A stretch of DNA of 64,000 bases, taken from positions 60,196,541-60,260,540 of the forward strand of contig JAQMRL010000008.1 in NCBI GenBank assembly GCA_035578175.1, read 5' to 3'. The position numbers and the translations under genes are program-made. Below, piece after piece: positions 10,861 to 22,124 of this stretch. The first letter of the stretch is position 1; each line of letters starts with the position of its first letter. The notes under the pieces are model-generated. The model saw only the letters and a list, made by a program, of their open reading frames with translations. It searched no databases and was not told the origin of the DNA. Source of the DNA: Catonia carolina. Its lineage: Eukaryota; Arthropoda; Insecta; Hemiptera; Achilidae.

Positions 10861-11995
10861 TGTTTTCTTGTCAATACCCACACTTCCTGCTGCGGAAGTG
10901 GAAGTCTTACAATATAAAAATTAAATTTGTATTGAATGAACTTGTAAATTGATGAGGTAGTTAATACTTAATGATTATTTTTTTAGTGCATTATTCTTAA
11001 TAAGTAGAACAGAAATACACATCAGCTGGAAAGTAGAATGATTGCCTGAGATTTAACATTAATGAAAATACTCAATAGACCAGTAATTTTTAGATGATTA
11101 GTTCTTGTAAAGGAATGAAAAATGAAGGAAAGAAAAGGAATGGAAAGGGAAAAGTTTTTAAGGAAGTAAAGAATAAAATGAGTGAATGTATGTTATAAAG
11201 AGTGTGTGGAGAATTTAAGGAAAGGGGTGGATTTTAGATAAAAGGATGGATGTATTGGTAAGAAAAAGGGAAGGTTGGATGCTTACTAATACGTTAAAGG
11301 TGCAGTAATTGTGCTGCGCATACCACTCTTAGAGATGAACAACTAACCTCAAAAACCCACCGCCTTCCTCATCGTATTCTCCACCTTTTTGGACGACCAT
11401 CTTACTTTTAACTCACCTCATGAAGTATGTTCCGCTCTCTTTATTTTTAGATTGGACAAGTGTCTTTCTTCATTAATTAACTTCGGTGATGTCACTTTTT
11501 TATACTGAAATACGTTTTTCCCCTACTTTATCTTTTATATCATTTCCATCAACTACTTGTTATGAAATATCTACATCTTCCCGTTTTATTTTTGAATCGC
11601 ATAATTTATATTTCAATTCCGTAAACTGCAATAAATTGTTTTAAAATGTGTGTGTAAGTTATATAACAAACGTAAACCCTTTTGTGTAAATGGCTTGATT
11701 TTTAAGGGATCTGGATTTTGTTAATGATATCTAAGTACTTAAATCAATAACAGTTTTTTTTTCTCTTTAATTCTTTATTTACAACTGTAAAATGTTACAA
11801 CAAGCAAATGTGATGATTATCGTGATTATGTAAATGACATGATAGGCATAAGAGGGGTAGGGCCCCCATTGGTGCCTCCCCAAGAATGAAATGTGTATAT
11901 CAAATTAGCATGTCTCTACTCCAGCGTAATTAAATAACAATTTAATTTTAAGTTTATTTAAAGCTGCATCAAGTGTTTATTCGTTATACTAAACA
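10861..11995. other. Unassigned DNA with purine-rich stretch
   Basis: A GA-rich stretch lies at about 11100-11280. No gene recognised. Confidence 0.4.
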
Positions 11996-11997
11996 GT

Positions 11998-12090
11998 GAT
12001 AGGTAACGGAAAAAACTGAGTGGTAAAAAATTTCAGGCCTGACCCCTAGCATAAAAGCAAGTTGCGCTAGCCACTGTACTGAAGGAGTTA
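11998..12090 (-). mobile_element. Possible tRNA-derived SINE remnant
   Basis: On the minus strand CAGTGGCTAGCGCAACTTGC resembles a Pol III A box context (TGGCTAGCGC), followed about 30 bp later by a degenerate B-box-like GGGGTCAGGCCTGAA. The layout resembles the remnants at 18588-18740 and 24440-24600. Weak; no TSD found. Confidence 0.35.
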
Positions 12091-12132
12091 CCTACCATCT
12101 TTAAGAAATACATATATTTCTATATCATTATG

Positions 12133-12522
12133 TTGTTGTTTAGGTCATCAGCCGAAAGACTGGTTTGAACCTGTGGAGGTTTTACTAAGTAAAACGAGGA
12201 GTGAGGTGGTTTACTATGCCTTCCTCACTGAGTAAAAAAGTACACTTATCAGCATGCCGGGTCCTCTGAAAAGTATTTTCCACTCTGCAAATGATACCTT
12301 CACTTCATTCACTACAGGATCTGGCTGTACAATAAAACTCATTACTTTCTGAGGAGACAACTTTGATTAGTGTCTTTTAGTACCTCTACGTCATCTGTTC
12401 TTAAATGATTCAGTCATTTAATTGGCTGACAGTGTGATAAGAAACAGAACTATTTATTTTAACCCTGCAGCGAACAGATTGAGTGTAAATAATTTGACAC
12501 TCCACCTGCTTGTTACGGGCAG
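12133..12522 (-). mobile_element. SINE-like element, full length (copy S3)
   Basis: A complete family member reading TTGTTGTTTAGGTCATCAGCC to GTTACGGGCA on the plus strand. Imperfect direct repeats flank it: TATATCATTATG (12121-12132) and TATAACATTATG (12523-12534), one mismatch in 12. It is the left arm of a large inverted pair with S4. Confidence 0.85.
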
Positions 12523-12791
12523 TATAACATTATGCAATTCTAAAAATTGGAATACGTATTTTCCGGAGTGGTACTTAGACAACTTCGTGTTTTTGAATCT
12601 TATGATTTGCTTCTAATGAATAAGAAGGGGTTACAACCCCAAATAAATTATTTCTTTATCTTCCTAAATAGCTTTAAATCTAAAAATTGGAATACGTACA
12701 CGTATTCCAATCTATTTAATTATTATTTATTTGTAGGTTCTATCTATTTGTTTAATTAAATTATTTATTTTATATATTGTATAATTTGTAG
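12523..12791. other. Spacer between inverted SINE copies
   Basis: The spacer holds a 19-bp direct repeat CTAAAAATTGGAATACGTA (12540-12558 and 12680-12698). The second copy is extended into a perfect hairpin, ATTGGAATACGT / ACGTATTCCAAT at 12686-12697 and 12700-12711 with a 2-base loop. No gene. Confidence 0.8.
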
Positions 12792-13179
12792 CTGCCCATA
12801 ACAGACAGGTGGAGTGTTAAATTATTTACACTCAATCTGTTCGTTGCAGGGCTTGAATAAATAGTTCTGTTTCTTATCACATGGTCAGCCAATTAAATGA
12901 CTGAATCATTTAAGAACAGATGAGGTAGAGGTATAAAAGACACTAATCAGAGTTGTCTGCTCTAAAATAATGAATTTCATTATACAGCCAGACCCTCTGG
13001 TGAATGAAGTGAAGGTATCATTTGCTGAGTGGAAAAATGTGTTTTTCAGAGGGCGCGGCATTTTGATTAGCGTACTTTCCATTCAGTGAGGAAGGCATAG
13101 TAAACCACCTCACTTCTCGTTTTACTTAGTAAAACCTCTAGAGGTTCAAACCAGCCTTTCGGCTTATGACCTTACTAAC
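12792..13179 (+). mobile_element. SINE-like element, full length (copy S4)
   Basis: Plus-sense member from TGCCCATAACAGACAGG to TTCGGCTTATGACCTTAC. Direct repeats ATAATTTGTAG (12781-12791) and ATAATTTTTAG (13180-13190) flank it with one mismatch in 11. A perfect B-box-like GGTTCAAACC sits near its 3' end, an unusual position for a Pol III promoter element. Confidence 0.85.
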
Positions 13180-13190
13180 ATAATTTTTAG

Positions 13191-14940
13191 AACTTTGTAT
13201 GTCGTTTAGGGAATTTTATTTTAATAGATTTGCTTATTATTTTATTTATTATTTAGTTCCTATTTAGGTTTTGGTAATTTTATTAAGATTTTGGGTTCTT
13301 TATCGTTTTTTAATATGACTTTCTTTGTTTTTGTTGAGTTTTATTATTAGTATCCTAAAGAGATTCCTAGAAAATTTAAGTGTGCAGTGAACCCGGGAGG
13401 AACAATGCACCAATTTATTTAATGTAACAGTTTTAGGTTAGAAATAAGGAATGATTGCCAGTTATTAACATAGTAATTTATTGTCTATTGAATTGTGTGT
13501 CAAAAAACCTTTGTGATGACCTCTTGACATACGATCGTAACTGTAACGACCGAGCAGAAGTTTTGTGACAAAGAAATAGTTGATATTTTTGTGTGGCAAT
13601 AGAAAAATCGCCGCGACAGTACCGTGGTATCATTAGAACGAAGTTCTTAAGATGTTTTTAGAATGAAAAGAGACTAAACGGAGTGAGATAGTGTAACGTA
13701 GAAAGCTATAGAAGAAGAGAAAAGGAAATAGTGAATAGATGGGAAAGGGTTATATACAGGAGTGGTCTCAGGAGAGTAAAGCAATAAAGGGAATGAAGAA
13801 TAGACTTGACAAGAAGAAAAAGAAAACGTAGAGGTAGATGGAGGCTGTTAGTTAATTATGCTATTGAGTGGATGGAGACCACTCCGTCTCCTTTATCATC
13901 TCGTCTCTCAACCCACTCACACTTCATCCTTTTCTTGTCTCTTTACCCCGAAACTTACCGCTGCCTACCACCTTCTACCACCCACTTTGTATCTTTTCTT
14001 TCTAATCTAACCCTCGTCATGTATTTTACTTTTACTGTATCACATTCGGTTGAAGTTTCTAAAAATAAAAAAAATTATTTTGAATTTTTTTTGAAGTGTT
14101 AACTTTGGTTGATACTTCATAGAATTTGTAATTACAAATTAATTAATTGATTAATTCTTATATTCTGATTCTCAGTTGTTGTAGTATGAATATAGTGTGT
14201 TCCCATTGTCTGTAATATCAATAAACGAGTGACCATTGCTGAAATTCTTCATCAATCTACAAACTAATTAGATTTATTTTTTTTTATCTTCACAATATAA
14301 GTCATGTAGCCTTATCCGACTTCAAAACGTTTTATTTCATAAATGAATTAATTAAATTTTTACCAACTTTATAGAGGCTTGTTCCGTGTTGCACGATAGT
14401 GTATTAATTTCGACTACTTTTTTGAAAAGTAAACTTGTTTTTCGGTTTCATCGATAGAATTTTATAATAATGTTGAAAAATGATAACATATTTTGTTTTG
14501 AATTTATATTTGTTTCTTCCGGTCATGGTTTGTGCAATTTCCACTGTTATCTATTACAGAACTTCTGTGTAGTGTCCTTTTGAATTTTGTGCAATATCCT
14601 TTTTTATGCAATCTTTCCTTTTTTTATCCAAAGTTTGACTTATATTTTGATGATTTATTGTGAAAATTGCGGATTCCTTAGTTTTATAATTTGTTTTTAG
14701 TTGCATTAGTCACAGTCTAAATGTTGCAGTTTGTGTGTAAAATAAATTGTAGAAGTAATTGTAAACCTGAAGACTAAATTTCATCATATATTTTAAGTTC
14801 TTTATAATTGTGATAGTGCATTTATGAAGTACAGTAACACTAATCTCTAAGAATGCAATTTATTGCGCGAGATAAAAATATTATAGAAAAATAAAGTAAC
14901 TTAGAATCTGTTTTACATTTTATTGCATTGGCACTCCTGG
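13191..14940. other. Unassigned DNA
   Basis: Contains a GA-rich then CT-rich transition (13640-14030) giving a 98-codon low-complexity frame. No recognised domain. Confidence 0.4.
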
Positions 14941-14944
14941 TCTG

Positions 14945-15838
14945 TTTTTATTTTCTCTTGCCCTTGATGAATATACAGGGAAGGAATTTTTTGTTTTCAT
15001 GTCAATTTTTCGGATTTTCACCGGGTAAAGACTACACGTTTTCAGACCCACTGAACCTAAAAAATCATGTTTTTAGCGATTGGTCTATGTTGGAACAAAA
15101 TATCTCAAGAACAGGAGTTAGTACGAAGCTGAAATTTTAAATTAAGTAAGATACCACTGTGGGACTCGACACGAACATTTTCATCAAAATCGGTCAACCG
15201 GAAGTAGTAGTTTATTTATACGGTTTTCCCTTTTTGCTATTTTCTCAAAAATGACTCATCTTATTTAATACATTTTTTAAGCTCTACAAGATACGGTAAT
15301 GCCATATTTGCTGAAATTTTTGGGAGCCAGTGCTCTGATAGGAGAAATAGTTTTTTAACGATTGCGGCCTTAATATGCATTTTAGGGTAAAAAGATATAC
15401 AATCAAAGTTGCTGAACATTAAAGAACCTACAACTTTTTATCCAACCATTTTTTTGTACTACGCTTAGTTAAGCGTCAATTAATAATTTTCTTTATTGTT
15501 TCATCATAATGTGTAAAAAAGTTAGATTTTTGTAATATAGCGGCCGTAGTGTGGATTTTACAACAAAGGTATGTATAATTAAAGTTAAAGAAATTTAAAA
15601 AAATCTACAACTTTTTTATCAAGAATTTTCTTCTTTTGAGCTTAGTTTAGCGACTATTAGTAATTTCCCCGTATTTTGAAGTCGAACAGGTTGATTATTG
15701 CCATTTTTCCTCATTCACTCATGATTAAAATTAGGTTATCTTTTCATTTTGCATTGTTTACTAATGATTTAACATAAATTATATAAATTTTATTTTATTG
15801 GCTAGAGAACGTCGTGTCAGTGTTTCACACCAGATTTT
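14945..15838 (+). mobile_element. HINE-like element, near full length (copy H4)
   Basis: Begins TTTTATTTTCTCTTGCC and ends with GTCGTGTCAGTGTTTCACACCAGATTTT. The TG microsatellite has shrunk to almost nothing. Both internal related units are present (about 15350-15500 and 15520-15680). No open frame of substance. One of the most complete copies for defining the family. Confidence 0.8.
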
Positions 15839-16507
15839 AATACTCTTTTTTCCGTTGTCGGATAAATCTCATCTTTATTTTTGTTAACATCTTTGAGAAT
15901 CCGATTAAGAAAATGTTGAGTTAATGTAGCTTTATAGAGATCATATTTACAAAGCCTAAGGGAGTTAGAGTGTAGAGTCCCGTTTACGAGGCGATAAAAT
16001 CTTCTAAAGCTTTTTGTATGCTGCTAAAGAATTATGGGCAACGGTCTGCATGCATATAGGAGCGTTATGGGTATCCTTCCCTCACTCTTTCATTTCATAA
16101 CCTCTCTACATCATACTCTCTCTCTTTGATCGGGTCGTTCAAAATACAGTTAAAACGGAGCAACCCTTAAGTGGAGATACGTGTGCCCTTAACGACGCTC
16201 TCTCGAACTGAATATTGAAACCCTGGATTCTTGGTTAGCCTATTACGTACATACATTGTAGAAAATTTGTATGGCGTACTTAAAATGTATTTTATGAAAG
16301 TATTGCGAATACTCTGTTGTTTTGTTATGTACGAAAATTTTATTTCTTTGTCGTTAAAATAATGAAATTTATTGTTACATAATTTATTAACGTGTTGTTT
16401 CATTGTATCCAAATTTTGTGGATTTCATTTCTTTAAAGTTATTTACATAAAAATATACCAAAACAATTGTAATTAGTTTTAAATTCTTTATTTCATTTAA
16501 CACCATC
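15839..16507. other. Unassigned DNA between two HINE-like copies
   Basis: No recognised content. Confidence 0.35.
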
Positions 16508-17345
16508 AGGAAATTGTATTATCTACACGTTTGCAGACCTCGTGAACCCAAGAAACATGTTTTTAGCGATTGGTCTGTGTGTGTGTGTGCGTGGACAGAA
16601 TATCTCAAAACGGAACATTGTACAAACTTGAAACTTAAGTTAGGTACCACTACCGGACTTGACACAAACATTTTCATCAAAATCTGTCAACCGGAAGTAG
16701 TAGTTTATTCGTGTCATTTTTCACTTTTTTGCTATTTTCTCAAAAACGGCTCCCACGATTTTTTAAAAATCGCCTCATTTACTACGTTTTTTATACTCTC
16801 TAAGATAGGGTAGGCGCCATATCTGCTGAAATTCTTGGAGAGGCTGTTCTCTCGTAGAAAAATATGTTTTTTTAAGATTGCAGCCTTAATTTTAGGGCAA
16901 AATGTATAGAATAAAAGTTTGAAAATTTTGAAGTTTGAAAAAAAAATTAATTTTTTTTTATATAACGCTTAGTTAAGCGGTGATTTGCGATTTTCTGTTT
17001 TTTTTTTTACAAAAATGTGTAAACAAATCGATTTTTTAAGATTTCAGCATTAGTATGCATTTTACGGCTAAAGTGTATATAATTAAATTTATAGGAAATT
17101 AAAAGAACTACAACTTTTATTTGCAGAATTTTTCTCTACAGAGCCTAGTTTAGCGTAAAAGAGTGATATTCCGTATTTTTAAGTCAAACTGAGGTTGATT
17201 TTCATTTTGCATCATTCACTCACGATTAAAATAAGGTTATGTTTTTTGAGGTTTATTTGTAATTTTTTATTACTAATATTAGATTGTATTGTTCATTGTT
17301 TGCATTGACAAGAGAAAGTTGTTTGAATGTTCACACCAGATTTAT
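16508..17345 (+). mobile_element. HINE-like element (copy H5), 5' end degraded
   Basis: Starts within the family just before TACACGTTTGCAGACC; the 5' subterminal repeat is missing. A short GTGTGTGTGTG marks the microsatellite site. Two internal units are clear (16868-17010 and 17033-17180). The 3' end has GACAAGAGAAAGTTG and the CACACCAGATTT terminus. Confidence 0.8.
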
Positions 17346-18585
17346 TATCATTTAGTGATCAGTAAAATTATAAATTTTCTTTATTAATAAACTCTGACGT
17401 ATAGAAGGTGATTACGTTGTATGTCCCACGGAAAAGAAAATTAATATTCTAACTCTCTTAGACGAAGGTTTGTAAGGAGTTTCACATTAATAACGGAAAT
17501 ATAAATTAATTGAACGTATCACCCACCTATATTTCTGTACACAATATCACTGGGAAAGCTATTTCTATTTAAAAGATGTAATGTTGTCTTTACGGGTAAT
17601 GTAACATTTTGATCCTTGTTATTCTGGTTGTTATGACAGATAGGGTTGGAAAAACTGAACATAAAATACACTGTCGACTACTGTTTTGTTTCATTCATTG
17701 TCTTCAATTTATTCCTGTAGGAAAGGATTTGATATTATAGAACAGGGCGGTTACAGGACAAGAACGAATAGGAAGGGAAAATCGTTGTAGAGCATAGTTA
17801 ATCCATTCTACTACGTACAGAGTTGCAGGATGCTTGGGTTTTGGTAAACGGCAGCCGTAATATGCTAATTATTCAACCTGCATAAAACTTCATGGATATT
17901 CATAAACTCATCTGGCAGTGAAATGGAACGATCCTTTAGTACGAGATGGAAGACAAGAATACCTCATCCTTCCTTTTCGTACTGCCTCAAAGGGTTCGTT
18001 TGATAAAATGAGAAGGAAGATGAAGAAGTAGCAACCGATGCGCTTGGCTCAGGTGGAACTAAGCTATATCGCTCCTCAACTTCCTCACTGTCATGTAGAT
18101 TTTGTTGTTTCTCTTCGAGTTAAACTCTCATAAAGTATTAGATCTTTGTAACGAAGCTACCCTTTTATAATGTCACCAATGATTACAATTTTCGTTACCT
18201 TCTTACTTTAGATATATATTCTTTAAATTCTCTTATTCCAATTTCAAATTTGTACTCGGTTTGAAATTTCCTTCCAATAACACAAATAATGTTAAAGTAA
18301 CATTTTTTACCTTCGTAATTTGATTTTTTGTTTTATAATCTACTGGGACAAAATATTTAATTACCCATTTTTTATGGTTTACATTTTTTCTCAACAAAAC
18401 TGGTTCACTTTAAAGTAATCATTACTTAAAAGTTTAATAAAATTATTTAACAATTTTAACACCGAAATTAAAATTTTTTAAATTAAGTTTATGATATTGT
18501 TTTCTAAATGTTTTTTATAATTTTTTTTCAATTATCCGAATTGAAAACTGAGAAGATTAAAGATATATCTTAGTAAATGACCGCA
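17346..18585. other. Unassigned DNA
   Basis: A relatively GC-richer stretch at 17740-18120 is not recognised. The remainder is AT-rich. Confidence 0.4.
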
Positions 18586-18587
18586 TC

Positions 18588-18740
18588 CGTGAGCAGTGGT
18601 TAGCTTTTTAGAATGTAAAACTAAAATTTCTGGGTTATATTCCGATCTAAGTTCTGAAAATTATGTCAAGTTATACTGCCATTTTTCCATAACTTCCAGT
18701 AAGCTAATTACTAAGCTGTTGAAGCGACGTAAATAAACTA
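18588..18740 (+). mobile_element. Possible tRNA-derived SINE remnant
   Basis: GTGAGCAGTGGTTAGC resembles a tRNA-type A box and CTGGGTTATATTCCGATC, about 40 bases on, a decayed B box. The following AAGTTCTGAAAATTAT aligns with AAGATCTAGAAATTAT in the remnant at 24440-24600, supporting one shared old family. Confidence 0.45.
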
Positions 18741-18805
18741 AAACATACATTGTATAAAACAGTAATATGTCTTCGAATATAGTAGACGGACAATGTAGGT
18801 TACGA

Positions 18806-19056
18806 GATCGAGAAGTGTATATACAAGGAAAATGAACGATTAATGGAAACGATTAGAAAAAGAAGACAAAAAGTTTACGGGAACCTGTATAAAATGGGGG
18901 ATAACCGGTTGACAAAACAAATTTTTAAGGCGCTAAATAATAGACCTGTATAAATGGCTTAAACAAGTAAGAAAGGATTTTAATAAAACTGGAATAAACC
19001 GAATCAAATTCAGACAACTAATTACGGACTTGAAAGGCTTCCGTTAAGTGAATTAA
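18806..19056 (+). pseudogene. LINE ORF2 C-terminal fragment
   Basis: One frame reads YKENERLMETIRKRRQKVYG then NLYKMGDNRLTKQIFKALNN and stops; after a frameshift the next reads KWLKQVRKDFNKTGINRIKF then LITDLKGFR and stops. The I.KRR..(W/Y)G.L..M.DNRL.K motif and the downstream W...V..D correspond to the LINE tail also seen at 4010-4318. It is 5'-truncated and shifted, so inactive. It may belong to the same family as 4010-4505. Confidence 0.65.
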
Positions 19057-19730
19057 TGTTTTTGTTTTGTATACTCCTATGCGCGGACAGAACTCTTTGT
19101 GAAGAAGAGTTTTTGCGTATAAGTATATTTAGTTTAAAATATTGTACATAGCTTAGTATAGTCATAAATTGTAATTTTAATGTAGCTATATTTTACTAAA
19201 TAAAATAAATAAATAAAAATAAAAGTGCAAAAACAGAACACAGGGTGGACAGAAGAAAAGCGAAAAAACCCTATAGTTGAGCGAATGCTGAGAATGTGGG
19301 TTGCAAAAAGAGCTTCGAGAAAAAAAATATTAATAAAAAGTAATAACATTTTTGTAATAATTGTATTCAAATTATAAGGAAGTGTACTAAATTTTAACCC
19401 ATTTACTTATTTTTGAGTTATATATACCTACCAACTCAATCTGAATGAAGTTGTACAAAATGTGAGGATAATAGCAATGTCGGTATTCTTATTTAATATT
19501 GATGTCATGTTATTTTTTATAATTTGTTTAATTACTAAAATAATATTGTTAAGTTCGGTGGATTATTTTGTCTTTAAATTGATTATTTTTTTATACATTC
19601 GTTTCCGTTACGTTGGCGACGAGTTGGAGTTAAATCGAATTTATTGGTAGAATTTATAAAAGATGTATTGTAAAAATAACAAATTTCACGTTTTTGTAAA
19701 AGGAAGAGAAAATGAGGGGTAGGCTTTTGG
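19057..19730. other. Unassigned AT-rich DNA
   Basis: No recognised feature. Confidence 0.4.
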
Positions 19731-19734
19731 TACA

Positions 19735-20150
19735 TTAGAACATGTGAGGGCAAATGTTCAGAAAGGGGGAAGACTGAGGTAAAACTCAGGGAGGTTAGGG
19801 AGACAATCACGCCCTAGGCCGTGACGCAGGGATAATCAGATAGCTAGCAGGTCGGGTACAATCGGAAGCCTGGCAAAATATGGCCTGGGGAGTCATAATT
19901 AAAGCGTGGGTCACGTCCAGACGAAACCAAATTGCTGCCAAATTGACGCGGGACTCGGGACCACCATACAACCGCCATTGCTACGTTCTGTTGACTCATC
20001 ACCGCTGAAATTCCTCCTAGCCTGGATCTGCCTCGAAGCTTTCCTGCAGTACTCCGCGTATTTTACATTCAGACTGCAATCGTGCTTGTGTCTTGACTTC
20101 ATTCTCTCATCCACCCGCTACCTCATCTCTTCCCTAACGTACTAATTCCC
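19735..20150. other. GC-richer island of unknown nature
   Basis: Base composition rises noticeably relative to both sides. Open frames exist on both strands (19906-20145 plus, 19911-20114 minus), but none shows a known domain. It could be an exon, a regulatory element or a foreign insertion; the sequence does not decide. Confidence 0.35.
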
Positions 20151-20978
20151 TACTTCGTACTTTATGGTAATTACATCGACCTCCGTATTACACCCAAATA
20201 AACATACTCCAGATGTGACCTCACCGTCATTTCATTACAAATTTACTTTACAGTGGCATCGACAAACATATAAATAAGATTATAATCAATACAACTTCTA
20301 CCCTTTCTAATTATTCAACTCTTTTCTCCAGCGTTCATTCCATGAATATATAATTTGGAAAATATATCCGTTACATTGTTAATAAATAAAGTTATAAATT
20401 TAACTGTGTTTACATAAATTTTGTTGCTAACTTAATTCGTAGAAAATTTGTTTAGTATTTTTATTTTTATAACTAATTGAAATATTTTACTTTTAATGTC
20501 ATCTTCATATAAAATTTTGTTTTCCTTAAACAATAGTTTTATAAAAATTAATTCCAGTACTTATAATGTTATCAGTATTTTAACTCATTATTACGTACTT
20601 TTTTATGCAATTATGCAACCTTGTAGACTATTAGCAACAATTATAAGTTTGTAAAACCATTAATTTCTGTTTAAATTCGCTTTAATCTAGAGAACTAAAA
20701 TAATGTTAAATTAAAATTTTCAGTTTAATTTGTATGATTAGTTTTGTGTTAGTACTCGGATATCATGTCTAAATCCCATCAGCGTCTTATGCGTTTCCTG
20801 TTATATCGGGAAAATTTATGTTACTTATAAAGGGATTTTATGATCAACGTTATTAACACTTTAATTAGTAAAAAGTCCCTTTCATGAGACGACGCGTCTC
20901 ATGGCTGGTGGTCATTTTTAAAAAGGTATTTTTTGACTTATGACTAAAACCATTAACGATTTATGTATCTACTGTTTA
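20151..20978. other. Unassigned AT-rich DNA
   Basis: Nothing recognised. Confidence 0.4.
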
Positions 20979-20981
20979 ACA

Positions 20982-21235
20982 GGAATCGAACGACACCATT
21001 TTTGTTTCCAAATTCCGACTTTGATTTCTTGACTTCCTTTTTTGGGTCACTCCCGATCAAAACCGGAACTTCAAGCCCAATGATTTTTTTATTTACTCTT
21101 GAAGAGAAATCGAATGACTTATCTTTGTTTCCAAATTCCGACTTTGATTTCTTGATTTCCGGTTTGGACCACTCCCGGTTTAAAGCAGAAATTCAAACCA
21201 AATTAAAGTCCACTAACGTAGTATGTAGATTACGA
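20982..21235. repeat. Two-unit imperfect tandem repeat (~127 bp period)
   Basis: AATCGAACGAC...TTTGTTTCCAAATTCCGAC near 20982 recurs as AATCGAATGAC...TTTGTTTCCAAATTCCGAC near 21109. One frame encodes FPNSDFDFL twice, but the frame is not part of a recognisable protein. Confidence 0.75.
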
Positions 21236-21239
21236 ATCC

Positions 21240-21605
21240 AAAAATAAATTTTTGCTATCTGTTGTAGTTTGTGACATCTGGGTGTGACAGATGGATGGAC
21301 ATACAGTACAAAAGAGTGATAGATGACAGTTTTAAAAATTGCCACCTATTATAAAAATCCAAGTAGGCTAAGTAAGACTTTTTAAAATGTTTTACTTTCG
21401 GTACATCAGTAAAGTGTTATTTACCATAGATAATTAAAACATACTCGTATTTTAACATTCTTCGGCATTTCCTGAGCTGGTTTTCAAAAAACTAGTGATT
21501 TATAAACTGAATTCAACTTCATGAGGCCTGCGCATTAAAAAATGTAGTATGAATCATTACTCTAAAAGATTTTCATAAGTAAACACTAATGTAAGATTTA
21601 TGTAC
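21240..21605. other. Unassigned AT-rich DNA
   Basis: Contains a TGACAGATGGATGGACATAC stretch but no identifiable element. Confidence 0.35.
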
Positions 21606-21608
21606 TTG

Positions 21609-21836
21609 TATTTTTCTTCTTCAGATATATTTTGAATCCTTCTTTTGAACGCGTTCTAAAAGTTTTAGTAACTTCATTTTCAGGTATTTTTCTTCTTAAA
21701 ATCTATTAGAATTCTTCTTTTGAACGTCTCGTAAAATTTTTAGTTACATAATTATTCAGGTATTTTTCTTCTTAAGATCTATTTTTAATCCTTCTTTTGA
21801 ACGCCTAGTAAAATTTTAGTTACTTAATTTTTCAGG
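21609..21836. repeat. Three tandem copies of a 76-bp unit
   Basis: Units at 21609-21684, 21685-21760 and 21761-21836, each TATTTTTCTTCTT...CTTCTTTTGAACG...TTTCAGG. Equal unit length with scattered substitutions indicates a minisatellite. There are no unique spacers. Confidence 0.85.
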
Positions 21837-22124
21837 AATTTTGAAAATACTGACATCTATATTGTAAAGGTATTTATTGGGTATAATTAGATATTTAATT
21901 TGTTTACTGGAAATACAATATTATTTGCTGAAATATTCTGATAAAAATTTGATTTATTTATATAAATTTTCAAAATGTTTATTTGACAACTGAATTGTAC
22001 TTGCAAACTTCTTGCGTACTCGTAATATATACCAGTTCGTTGAGCGAGTGAACCAATCTTGACACATTTTAAAAGTAAATGAAAAGTTTCTGCTAAACTC
22101 ATCGTCGTAGGGAAAAAAGTGTTA

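Noticed and set aside
14945..15838. HINE-like family as an ordinary cut-and-paste MITE
   Set aside because: The inverted repeats are subterminal and asymmetric, and no constant target duplication was seen. The Helentron-type reading fits better, although not proven.
21609..21836. Three regularly spaced repeats as a CRISPR array
   Set aside because: Units are contiguous 76-mers without unique spacers, and the DNA is eukaryotic.
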